This document shows, in pieces, positions 1 through 6,093 of a stretch of 13,047 nt of DNA (the first letter of the stretch is position 1; every line of letters starts with the position of its first letter). This DNA comes from Chthonomonas sp. UBA2387 (lineage in GTDB: Bacteria; Armatimonadota; Fimbriimonadia; Fimbriimonadales; Fimbriimonadaceae). The stretch spans positions 18,298-31,344 of the forward strand of contig DDSP01000075.1 in NCBI GenBank assembly GCA_002343445.1, written 5' to 3'. Position numbers and translations under genes: made by a program. The notes beneath the pieces are model-generated. The model made no database searches. It was not told where the DNA came from and saw only the letters and a list, made by a program, of their open reading frames with translations.

Positions 1-41
1 ACGAGCAGTTCGATGAGCGTGAATGCCTTGCGGATTTTCAT
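1..41 (-). CDS. Type IV prepilin-like (N-methylation motif) protein, N-terminus only
   Basis: Only the first 13 codons and part of the fourteenth are inside the window; the gene continues past the left edge. The visible peptide is MKIRKAFTLIELLV: a short basic leader followed by the prepilin peptidase/N-methylation motif (FTLIELL, glutamate five residues after the Phe). Proteins with this start are pilins, type II secretion pseudopilins or the large families of secreted prepilin-domain proteins (DUF1559-like). The usual cleavage is before the Phe, and here Ala rather than Gly precedes it. The ATG overlaps the stop of the upstream LacI gene as ATGA, and a perfect AGGAGG lies 13 nt upstream inside that gene. 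Translation is therefore probably coupled and the two genes co-transcribed. The subfamily cannot be decided from this fragment. Confidence 0.8.
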   Translation of the reverse strand, partial: MKIRKAFTLIELL

Positions 42-1069
42 GGGGTGAGAAGGTCCTCCTGTGGACGTGCGGTGCTGGCTCGAACGACGAGCTCGGTGGG
101 AAAAACGCGGCTGGCCGGGGTCTCCTGACCCTGGACCAAGGCGACTAGCGCGGATGTGGCGGCGGCGGCGATCTCGATCACCGGCTGGCTCACGGTCGTG
201 ATGGGCGGCTGGACGATGCCGCTGTAGGGCGACATGTCGAATCCGGTGATGCTGATGTCTTCGGGCACCCGAAGCCCGGCGGCTTGCACCGTGTGCATCG
301 CGCCAACGGCCATTTCATCGTTCGCGCAGACGATGGCCGTGGCTTCGCTTCCTCGCCGGAGCAACTCGGCCATCGCCAGAGCGCCGCCCTCCATCGTGAA
401 TTCGCCGTTGACGATGGATTCGGGCGGACAAGGAACGCCTTTCGATCGAAGAAACGCCTCGAACGCGCCGCGACGAGCGATGGCGTCGTCCATCTCGGGG
501 CGTCCGGCGATGTGGGCGAAGCGGCGATGCCCCAATGTGAAGAGGTGCTCCATGACGAGTCGCATTCCGCCTTCGTTGTCGGGGCTGAACGAGGGCATTC
601 CTTCGTGCGGGGCGATCGAAACGCAGACGCAGGGCAGACCGGATGCCGCCAACTGCCGCGTGGCGTCCTCGCTGAGGCTCGGAGCGATGAAGATGGCCCC
701 GTCCACCCGCCCGTCCAGCAGGTAACCCAGCATGGCCTCGGTGTCGGCGGCCTCGAATCGGGTGAAGATGATCAGGTCTTGGTGGAGGTCGTTGGCCGCG
801 TTGGCGACGCCGCTGAGCGCGTGCTGCAGATAGGGGCTCAAGAAGACGTTGTGCGTGATCCCCGGCGGCACGACGCCGATGGTGTGGCTTCGGCCCGTGA
901 TCATCGAGCGCGCGACCCGGTTCGGCCGATAGTTCAGTTCCCGGGCGGCTTCGAGGACCCGGTCGCGAACGGCCTCGGGCACGGGGCGCGGCCCCCCGTT
1001 CAAGGCATAGCTGACGGTACTCACGCTGATGTTGAGCTTCGTCGCGATATCCTTGATGGTGACGGCCAC
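38..1069 (-). CDS. LacI/GalR-family transcriptional regulator
   Basis: This is a DNA-binding repressor of the LacI/GalR family, 343 aa, a normal length. Residues 4-24 form the helix-turn-helix (TIKDIATKLNISVSTVSYAL), followed by the hinge segment NYRPNRVARSM at 46-56. The hinge Leu that normally wedges into the minor groove is Met56 here. Residues from about 62 to 335 are a periplasmic-binding-protein-like effector domain with typical landmarks: TIGVV, DGAIFIAP, GHRRFAHIAG, IVCANDEMAVGAM, ISITGFD and ITTVSQP. The effector is probably a sugar but cannot be named. The start is GTG at 1069, chosen because the HTH begins immediately and GGAGG lies 4 nt upstream. The gene has its own promoter and a cluster of operator-like palindromes just upstream, suggesting autorepression. 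Its stop overlaps the next gene (ATGA), a prepilin-like protein that is its likely co-regulated partner. Confidence 0.95.
   Translation of the reverse strand: MAVTIKDIATKLNISVSTVSYALNGGPRPVPEAVRDRVLEAARELNYRPNRVARSMITGRSHTIGVVPPGITHNVFLSPYLQHALSGVANAANDLHQDLIIFTRFEAADTEAMLGYLLDGRVDGAIFIAPSLSEDATRQLAASGLPCVCVSIAPHEGMPSFSPDNEGGMRLVMEHLFTLGHRRFAHIAGRPEMDDAIARRGAFEAFLRSKGVPCPPESIVNGEFTMEGGALAMAELLRRGSEATAIVCANDEMAVGAMHTVQAAGLRVPEDISITGFDMSPYSGIVQPPITTVSQPVIEIAAAATSALVALVQGQETPASRVFPTELVVRASTARPQEDLLTP
55..60 (-). promoter_or_regulatory. Shine-Dalgarno of the prepilin-like gene, inside the lacI-type 3' end
   Basis: On the minus strand these bases read AGGAGG, the full anti-16S complement. They lie within the last codons (Gln-Glu-Asp) of the LacI regulator, 13 nt before the ATG at 41. 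The spacing is longer than the optimal 5-9 nt, which fits re-initiation after termination at the overlapping stop better than independent loading. Confidence 0.5.
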
Positions 1070-1073
1070 AATG

Positions 1074-1078
1074 CCTCC
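1074..1078 (-). promoter_or_regulatory. Shine-Dalgarno deciding the GTG start of the LacI regulator
   Basis: The minus strand reads GGAGG followed by CATT and then GTG. The spacing is short but the motif is strong. No in-frame ATG lies nearby, and the family's HTH begins directly after this codon, so the GTG start is well supported. Confidence 0.6.
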
Positions 1079-1114
1079 GATGCGTTTCGCGAATCGTTTC
1101 GCGAAACGTTTCTC
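1077..1114 (-). promoter_or_regulatory. Phased cluster of LacI-type operator palindromes
   Basis: Three CG-centred sites are exactly 12 bp apart, with centres at 1083/84, 1095/96 and 1107/08. The middle site (1089-1102) is GCGAATCGTTTCGC, a 14-bp palindrome with one mismatched pair. The right site contains the perfect GAAACGTTTC (1103-1112). The left one is a partial half-site. The same stretch also contains the perfect palindrome CGTTTCGCGAAACG (1095-1108). CG-centred AAACGTTT-like palindromes are typical LacI/GalR operators. They cover the predicted transcription start and 5' leader of the LacI gene, an arrangement expected to repress it. That this protein binds here is inference. Confidence 0.75.
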
Positions 1115-1143
1115 AGTATAGCGCGACGATCAAGGTTTCGCAA
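1115..1143 (-). promoter_or_regulatory. Sigma70-like promoter of the LacI regulator
   Basis: On the minus strand the -35 box TTGCGA (1138-1143) and the -10 box TATACT (1115-1120) are separated by exactly 17 nt. Each box differs from consensus at only a few positions. The predicted start point is near 1108, inside the operator cluster, leaving a leader of about 40 nt before the GTG. Confidence 0.65.
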
Positions 1144-1190
1144 GTCCAGGGCGAAAAATTCTTCTCGTGCCGTCGCCTCCGCCGTCCCGG

Positions 1191-1462
1191 CGCCCATGGT
1201 GTCGAAAATCTTGGGTCACGCTGAGCCCTTGGGCGACGAAGTCGCCCGAGGTGTCGATAGCTTGGGTCACGCTGAGCCTTGGGCGACGAAGTCGCCCAAG
1301 GTGTCGAAACCTTGGGTCACGCTGAGCCTTGGGCAACGAAGTCGCCCAGGGTGTCGATAGCTTGGGTCACGCTGAGCCCTTGGGCGACGAAGTCGCCCAA
1401 AGTGACGATGTCTTGGGTCACGCTGAGCCCTTGGGCGACGAAGTCGCCCAAGGTGTCGAAGC
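1191..1462. repeat. Tandem array of 50/51-bp hairpin-containing units (five full, one partial)
   Basis: Full units lie at 1210-1260, 1261-1310, 1311-1360, 1361-1411 and 1412-1462. A degenerate tail of a sixth is at 1191-1209. Each unit begins CTTGGGTCACGCTGAGCC, then carries an inverted repeat: TTGGGCGAC, a GAA loop and GTCGCCCAA (for example 1279-1299). It ends with a variable tail of the type GGTGTCGANNN. Units 2, 4 and 5 have the perfect 9-bp stem; unit 1 has a G-T pair near the base, and unit 3 has a mismatch plus a wobble. Units of 50 and 51 bp alternate irregularly (GAGCC versus GAGCCC), which breaks every reading frame, so the array is not coding. It fills most of the gap between the epimerase stop (1500) and the LacI promoter (1143), downstream of the epimerase on its transcript. 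It could stabilise or terminate that transcript, or be a selfish or recombinational repeat. Confidence 0.93.
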
Positions 1463-1499
1463 GGACAAGGCCACTCGCGAGCCTTGCACACGCGACCGG

Positions 1500-2591
1500 T
1501 CACGCCTCCGGGCAGCCGGCAAGGAATCTCGGTTCGGGCTCGACGCCGAGACCCGGTCCTTCAGGCAGGATCACCCGGCCTTCCTCGATCCGCACGCCAC
1601 CCAGAGCGGGGTTGACCGATTGGCCGACCGTCGTATCAAGGTCCCAGAAGTCGAAGCAAGGGCTGGCCGTTCCAAAGTGGGCGATACCCGCCAAGCCGAT
1701 CGGCGATTCGACCATTGCCCCGACCATGCACCGAATCCCCGCAGCCTCGGCGACCCCGGCGATCTGCTTGCCAAAGTGCATCCCGCGAGACTTCGAGAGC
1801 TTGATGTTGAAGAACGGCGCGGCCTGCATCTCGGCGAGGCGCAGCGCCGATTCGGGGCCGAACAGCGACTCGTCGGCCATGATCGGAATGCCCGTCTGCG
1901 TGCCGAGCCACTTCATGCCCTCGTAGTCGTGGGCGACCAACGGCTGCTCGCAGAACTCCACATCCAACTCCTCGATGTTCTGCAACACGGTGGCGGCTTG
2001 GATGCGGTGCCACCCCTGGTTGGCGTCCACGCGAAGCCGAAAGCTGGGACCGATGGCGTCGCGGACGGCTTCCACTCGCGCCACGTCGTCCTCCGTCGAG
2101 CCGCCGAGCTTGATCTTGACGATGTCGAAGTCGGCGTCGATGATGGACTCGGCTTGCTTCCCGACCTCCTCGGGGGGGAGCAGAGGGATTGTGACGGCGG
2201 TTTCCATGGGCCGGTTGAGCCCGCCCAAGTAGGCGTAGAGGGGCATCCCGGCGGCTTTGGCGGCGATGTCGTGCAGCGCCATGTCCAAAGCGCATGCGGC
2301 GGTCGAGTTGTGGGGCAGGAACCGCTCCATCTCGCGCGAGAGGTGGCCGATCGCCAGGGGGTCTTGCCCCACAAGCCAATCGCCCAGCGCGCGGCACGCG
2401 GCCAAACACGTGGCTTGCGTTTCGCCGACGATGCTCCGCAGGGGCGACCCCTCGCCCCAACCGACGAGCCCCGCGTCCGTTTCGATCGAGACCAGCACGT
2501 TCTCGGCGTGCCGAGTCACCATGGTCGCGATGCGGAACGGCTCCTTGAGCGGGACGTCGAACTTGAATACACGGACTCGGCGGACTCGCAT
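1500..2591 (-). CDS. Dipeptide epimerase (L-Ala-D/L-Glu epimerase type), enolase superfamily
   Basis: This cytoplasmic enzyme of the muconate-lactonizing subgroup of the enolase superfamily interconverts the stereochemistry of the second residue of dipeptides. The classical substrate is L-Ala-D-Glu from murein recycling. It is 363 aa, normal for the family. The N-terminal capping domain covers about 1-125 and the barrel the rest. Visible active-site residues are KIK (Lys159/Lys161), metal ligands Asp189 (RVDANQGW), Glu215 (CEQPL) and Asp240 (ADES), and catalytic Lys264 (NIKLSK). The DxD signature of dipeptide epimerases, which binds the substrate ammonium, is at Asp317/Asp319 (FWDLDT). The exact dipeptide specificity is not determined. 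The ATG at 2591 has no Shine-Dalgarno; a TAGTAT box lies 11 nt upstream, suggesting a leaderless message. It diverges from the plus-strand operon across 64 bp. Confidence 0.93.
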   Translation of the reverse strand: MRVRRVRVFKFDVPLKEPFRIATMVTRHAENVLVSIETDAGLVGWGEGSPLRSIVGETQATCLAACRALGDWLVGQDPLAIGHLSREMERFLPHNSTAACALDMALHDIAAKAAGMPLYAYLGGLNRPMETAVTIPLLPPEEVGKQAESIIDADFDIVKIKLGGSTEDDVARVEAVRDAIGPSFRLRVDANQGWHRIQAATVLQNIEELDVEFCEQPLVAHDYEGMKWLGTQTGIPIMADESLFGPESALRLAEMQAAPFFNIKLSKSRGMHFGKQIAGVAEAAGIRCMVGAMVESPIGLAGIAHFGTASPCFDFWDLDTTVGQSVNPALGGVRIEEGRVILPEGPGLGVEPEPRFLAGCPEA

Positions 2592-2602
2592 GGGGAGACT
2601 GG

Positions 2603-2608
2603 ATACTA
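2603..2608 (-). promoter_or_regulatory. Putative -10 element (TAGTAT) of the epimerase gene
   Basis: The minus strand reads TAGTAT, 11 nt before the ATG, with no Shine-Dalgarno between. I see no convincing -35 box. This fits the TAnnnT leaderless-promoter pattern known from Deinococcus-Thermus, but the assignment here is inference from spacing alone. Confidence 0.35.
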
Positions 2609-2639
2609 CCCAGACTCGGGACCTCGCGCGCGGATGCGA

Positions 2640-2645
2640 TACAAT
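2640..2645 (+). promoter_or_regulatory. Putative -10 element (TACAAT) of the plus-strand operon
   Basis: TACAAT lies 10 nt before the ATG at 2656. Neither a recognisable Shine-Dalgarno nor a good -35 box is present. It mirrors the arrangement on the opposite strand of the same 64-bp divergent gap and would give a nearly leaderless transcript. Confidence 0.35.
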
Positions 2646-2655
2646 CCCTCAGCGG

Positions 2656-3039
2656 ATGTCCAAACTTCTGGTGCGTTGGGTGCTGTTCACGGTCGCGATC
2701 GTCGCTGCCTCGGCCATCGCGCAGATGCTCAACGTGGGGTTCCACGCCGAGGCGAAGGAGCCGAGCGACTTTCTGTATCTGATGCTCGGCGCAGCCGTGT
2801 TGGCCCTGATCAACGCCACGGTGGGCTCGGTGCTGCGCTTGGTGACCGCTCCGCTCCGGTGCCTCACGTTTGGTCTGGTTTCGCTGGTCATCAATGCGTT
2901 GGTCCTGATGATGGCCGCGAACCTGGTGCCTTGGTTCTCGGTGGACAATTTCATGGGGGCGCTGGTCGGCAGCTTGCTGATCGCGGTGTTCAACGCGCTC
3001 CTGAAGAACCTCGTGCCCGCTGCGAAAGACGATGATTAG
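2656..3039 (+). CDS. Small 4-TM membrane protein of the phage-holin-4 (PF04020-like) superfamily
   Basis: A 127-aa integral membrane protein. Hydrophobic segments lie at about 8-25, 40-60, 66-92 and 98-120, and the tail is short and acidic (KDDD). The central stretch VTAPLRCLTFGLVSLVINAL (63-82) is typical of the widespread PF04020 family (annotated 'phage holin family' or YvlD-like). The family is chromosomal and mostly of unknown function; nothing nearby is phage-like, so a lysis role is not implied. I chose the ATG at 2656 because the first membrane segment follows at once and the upstream in-frame extension is low-complexity and overlaps the divergent epimerase gene. It is the first gene of the operon and its stop overlaps the yvcK start by 8 nt. 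Confidence 0.85.
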   Translation: MSKLLVRWVLFTVAIVAASAIAQMLNVGFHAEAKEPSDFLYLMLGAAVLALINATVGSVLRLVTAPLRCLTFGLVSLVINALVLMMAANLVPWFSVDNFMGALVGSLLIAVFNALLKNLVPAAKDDD

Positions 3040-4345
3040 CCGACACCGCCTCAGGCGGTTGTTGGCCCCGGCAGCCGGATTGCGAACCGCCACGGTCACC
3101 ACCGTGCTGGGCTTGTGCCTGTTTTTCTTTGGCGTGGCCCTCAGCTTCAAGGTCGTTATCCTGCCGTTTCTGGAAGCGATCTCGGCCCTCGGCGAGCAGC
3201 CGTTCCGCGTGCTCTTCACGCTCGAAGATGCGGCTGTGGCGCGTCACGTCCTCGGCGGCGTCTTCCTGCTGGCGGGCATCTACCTGTCGTACATCGGCGT
3301 CCGCGCCGTCATCCGCCACGTGATGAAGACCATCAACCCTTCGGTGCGGTCGACCAGCATGACCGACCTCTACCTCCGTCGGCAACAGCTGGCCTATGGC
3401 CCGCGCGTGGTGGCGTTGGGCGGCGGCACGGGCTTGAGCACGCTGTTGCGGGGCCTCAAGCATCACACCAGCAACATCACGGCCATCGTCACGGTGACCG
3501 ACGATGGGGGCAGTTCGGGCATGCTGATCCATGAGAAGGGCATGATTCCGCCGGGCGACATCCGCAACTGCCTGGTCGCCCTCGCCGACGCCGAAGCCTC
3601 GATGACCAACTTGTTCCAGCATCGGTTCAAGCAGGGCTCGGGCGCGCTGAGCGGGCACTCGGTGGGCAACCTGCTCATCGCGGCACTGGTGGATCAGAGC
3701 GCCGGCGACTTCGAGAAGGCCGTCCAAAGCGCCTCGGCGGTTCTGGCCATCCGTGGCAGCGTGGTTCCCTCGACGTTGGACCACGTGGGACTCTGCGCGA
3801 TCTTCGAGGACGGACGCACCATTTGCGGCGAGACGAAGATCGTCGAAACGAAGCAGCCCATCCGGCGCGTCTACTTGGATCCCCCCGACTGCGTCGCCCA
3901 CCCCGAAGCCTTGGAGGCCATTCGCACGGCCGACCTCATCTGCATCGGGCCCGGCAGCGTGTACACCAGCGTCATCCCGAACCTGCTCGTGCCTGGAATC
4001 GCCGAAGCCTTGCGCGATTCGCCAGCGGTCAAGGTCTACGTGTGTAACGTCATGACCCAGCGGGGCGAAAGCGACAGCTTCTCGGCGAGCGAGCACGTCA
4101 GCACCATCCTCCTCAACGTGGACTACCGGATCTTCGATTACGTGATGGTGAACATCGGCGTGCCCAATCAATCCATCGCCGACCGATACGCCGATTCAGG
4201 TCAGTTCTTGGTGGAAGCCGACACCGATCGCCTGCGCGCGATGGGCTTTACGGTCATCGCAACCGATCTGATCAGTGAGTCCGACGTCGTCCGTCACGAC
4301 CCGATGAAGGCGGCCGCAGCGGCCCTGGAGTTGCTCAACCAATGA
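3032..4345 (+). CDS. yvcK: YvcK-family protein (gluconeogenesis factor, CofD-like) with membrane anchor
   Basis: YvcK proteins belong to the CofD-like (2-phospho-L-lactate transferase-like) superfamily. They bind UDP-sugars and are needed for normal cell shape and growth on gluconeogenic carbon in Bacillus, where the enzymatic activity is unproven. This copy is 437 aa against about 320 aa for the Bacillus protein. The extra N-terminus (1-120) carries two membrane segments, about 19-47 and 72-93, preceded by a very basic start. The YvcK core begins at RVVALGGGTGLSTLLRGLK, with the glycine loop at 130-134. It continues with TDDGGSSG (156-163), PPGDIRNCL and LSGHSVGN, then GPGSVYTSVIPNLLVPGI and CNVMTQRGES. 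All hallmark motifs are intact. The start ATG overlaps the upstream stop by 8 nt and the stop overlaps gmk as ATGA. The product is probably a membrane-tethered cytoplasmic domain. Confidence 0.95.
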   Translation: MISRHRLRRLLAPAAGLRTATVTTVLGLCLFFFGVALSFKVVILPFLEAISALGEQPFRVLFTLEDAAVARHVLGGVFLLAGIYLSYIGVRAVIRHVMKTINPSVRSTSMTDLYLRRQQLAYGPRVVALGGGTGLSTLLRGLKHHTSNITAIVTVTDDGGSSGMLIHEKGMIPPGDIRNCLVALADAEASMTNLFQHRFKQGSGALSGHSVGNLLIAALVDQSAGDFEKAVQSASAVLAIRGSVVPSTLDHVGLCAIFEDGRTICGETKIVETKQPIRRVYLDPPDCVAHPEALEAIRTADLICIGPGSVYTSVIPNLLVPGIAEALRDSPAVKVYVCNVMTQRGESDSFSASEHVSTILLNVDYRIFDYVMVNIGVPNQSIADRYADSGQFLVEADTDRLRAMGFTVIATDLISESDVVRHDPMKAAAAALELLNQ

Positions 4346-4890
4346 ACGGTGTCCTCGTGATCCTCAGCGGGCCGAGCGGAGTCGGCAAAGACACCGTGCT
4401 CAACGCATGGCGGGCCGCCAATCCGCGCGTAAGGCGAGTCGTCGCCTACACCACGCGCACCCCACGGGCCGGCGAGGTGGATGGCGAGGACTACCACTTC
4501 GTTAGCGTTCCGGAGTTCATGCGCAAAGCCGAGACCGGCGACTTTCTGGAGCATAAGCAGGTGCACGACAACTGGTACGCAACGCCGCTTCGCGACATGG
4601 AGGCCATGCTGGAACAGGGCCTGATCGCCGTCTTGAAGATCGATGTCCAGGGCGCCATCGAAGCCATGCGCCTACGCCCCGACGCAAAGTCGGTGTTCCT
4701 GTTGCCCCCATCGGACGAGGAACTCGAGCGGCGCATCCGCTCCCGCAAAACCGATTCGCCCGAAGCCATCGAGCGCCGGTTGAGGAATGCCCGCGACGAG
4801 ATCGCCCTCTCGCACCACTACGCATTCCGAATCGTGAACGACGACTTGGAAACGTGCGTCCGATCCATTGACGCGTGGGTGGCCTCGTGA
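4342..4890 (+). CDS. gmk: Guanylate kinase
   Basis: Phosphorylates GMP to GDP with ATP; essential for GTP and dGTP supply. At 182 aa it is slightly shorter than most (about 205 aa). The P-loop is GPSGVGKDT (10-18). The GMP-binding lid shows TTRTPR (37-42), GEVDGEDYHF (44-53), and FLEHKQV at 68-74. The usual YGTPR motif reads YATPL (79-83), a substitution of the Gly and loss of the Arg at that spot. The adenine/lid region ELERRIRSRKTDSPEAIERRL follows. The start overlaps the yvcK stop (ATGA) and the stop overlaps coaBC (GTGA), so translation is coupled throughout. In many bacteria rpoZ sits directly after gmk; here coaBC follows directly. Confidence 0.96.
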   Translation: MNGVLVILSGPSGVGKDTVLNAWRAANPRVRRVVAYTTRTPRAGEVDGEDYHFVSVPEFMRKAETGDFLEHKQVHDNWYATPLRDMEAMLEQGLIAVLKIDVQGAIEAMRLRPDAKSVFLLPPSDEELERRIRSRKTDSPEAIERRLRNARDEIALSHHYAFRIVNDDLETCVRSIDAWVAS

Positions 4891-6083
4891 GCCAGCCTTC
4901 GGTCGTCCTCGGCGTCAGTGGGTCGGTGGCCGCGTATCGGGCGGCCGACTTGGCCCGCGACCTGATGCGGGCCGGCTTCACGGTTCGCGTGTGCCTCACC
5001 GATGCCGCAGAGCGGTTCGTCAGTCGCGAGTTGTTCGAGGCGCTCACCAGCCAGCCCTGCCTTCAGGATGTGTTCGAGGAACCCGAACGCGGCCGCATGG
5101 CGCACATAGATTGGGCTCGGCAGGCAAGCGTCATCGTGGTCGCTCCGGCGACGGCCAACACGCTGGTCAAGTTGGGGTTCGGGTTGGGCGACGACATGCT
5201 CACGACGCTCGTTCTCGCGAGCGAGAGGCCGCTCGTGGTGGCCCCGGCCATGAACCCGACCATGTTCACCAACGCCCACGTGGTCGAAGCGCTGGAGCGC
5301 TTGCGAAAGCAGGGCGCGACCGTCGTCGAACCCGCCGAGGGCGATGTGGCGTGCGGCGAGAACGGGCAAGGGAAGTTGGCCTCGGCGGCGACCATCGTCC
5401 ACGCTGCGCTGACGGCTTCGATTCGGTCTTCTCGGTGGACCGGCAAACGCATCCTGATCACGTCCGGGCCGACCTATGAGCCGATCGACGACGTTCGGTT
5501 CGTGGGCAACCGTTCGTCGGGGAAGATGGGCGAGGCACTGGCTCGAGCAGCCCGGATGATGGGCGCGGAAGTCGCCGTCGTCAGCGGCCCGGTTGCCGTC
5601 CAATACCCGGCGGGTGCGCGGGTGGTGCGCGTTCAGACGGCTCAAGCGATGCTTGATGCGGCGCTCGCCGAACTCCCTGGCAGCGACTTGGTCATCGGGG
5701 CCGCTGCCGTAGCCGACTACCGACCGATCGAAAAGCAGAGCGGCAAGATGCGGCGCACGCACGACCGGATTGATCTCACGTTGGTCAGGAATCCGGACGT
5801 CCTGGGCACCCTCGTCGCCGAAGCGAGAAACTCCGGTCGGAACACACGATTCATCGCCTTCGCCGCAGAACCCAGCGACGGCCTCGAAATTGCTCGCCAG
5901 AAGCGGGTGAGCAAAGGGGTGGACGCCATCGTGGTCAACGATGTTAGTCGTTCGGACGTGGGATTTGGGACCGAAGACAACGAACTCGCCTGGATCGGCC
6001 CGACGGGTGAGGCGACCAGCGGGAAGCGCTCGAAACTCGAATGCGCCCTTTGGCTCTTGGAGCGGGCTGCCGAACTGCCCTGA
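4887..6083 (+). CDS. coaBC: Bifunctional phosphopantothenoylcysteine decarboxylase / phosphopantothenate-cysteine ligase
   Basis: Catalyses two consecutive steps of coenzyme A synthesis: CoaB joins cysteine to 4'-phosphopantothenate and CoaC decarboxylates the product using FMN. It is 398 aa, a normal length. In the CoaC half: GVSGSVAAY (9-17, FMN binding), catalytic His73 (MAHIDW), PAMNPTMF (120-127, where the usual final Trp is Phe), and the active-site loop ACGENG with Cys156. In the CoaB half: ILITSGPTYEPIDDVRF from 189, NRSSGKMG (208-215), AAAVADYRP, and a Lys-rich substrate strand. I chose GTG at 4887 because it overlaps the gmk stop as GTGA, like the neighbouring junctions, and the FMN-binding strand starts a few residues later. 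An alternative GTG at 4875 would add four residues and lacks a ribosome site. It is the last gene of the operon. Confidence 0.95.
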   Translation: MSQPSVVLGVSGSVAAYRAADLARDLMRAGFTVRVCLTDAAERFVSRELFEALTSQPCLQDVFEEPERGRMAHIDWARQASVIVVAPATANTLVKLGFGLGDDMLTTLVLASERPLVVAPAMNPTMFTNAHVVEALERLRKQGATVVEPAEGDVACGENGQGKLASAATIVHAALTASIRSSRWTGKRILITSGPTYEPIDDVRFVGNRSSGKMGEALARAARMMGAEVAVVSGPVAVQYPAGARVVRVQTAQAMLDAALAELPGSDLVIGAAAVADYRPIEKQSGKMRRTHDRIDLTLVRNPDVLGTLVAEARNSGRNTRFIAFAAEPSDGLEIARQKRVSKGVDAIVVNDVSRSDVGFGTEDNELAWIGPTGEATSGKRSKLECALWLLERAAELP

Positions 6084-6093
6084 AGAACACAAT

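Noticed and set aside
1191..1462. Repeat array as a CRISPR or as a peptide-repeat gene
   Set aside because: There are no unique spacers; the units are contiguous and near identical throughout. The 50/51 mixture shifts the frame between units, so a repeat protein is not maintained.
1329..3035. Long plus-strand open frame (568 codons) across the repeat array and epimerase
   Set aside because: It is antisense to a clearly conserved epimerase, crosses a noncoding array, and its translation is Arg/Gly/His-rich with no family resemblance, as expected of shadows in GC-rich DNA.
2656..3039. PF04020-like gene as evidence of prophage lysis cassette
   Set aside because: The family name includes 'holin' but no endolysin, spanin, structural or integrase gene is near, and it is embedded in a housekeeping operon.
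4875..4886. GTG at 4875 as the coaBC start
   Set aside because: It adds only four residues and has no Shine-Dalgarno, whereas GTG at 4887 gives the same 4-nt overlap seen at the neighbouring junctions.
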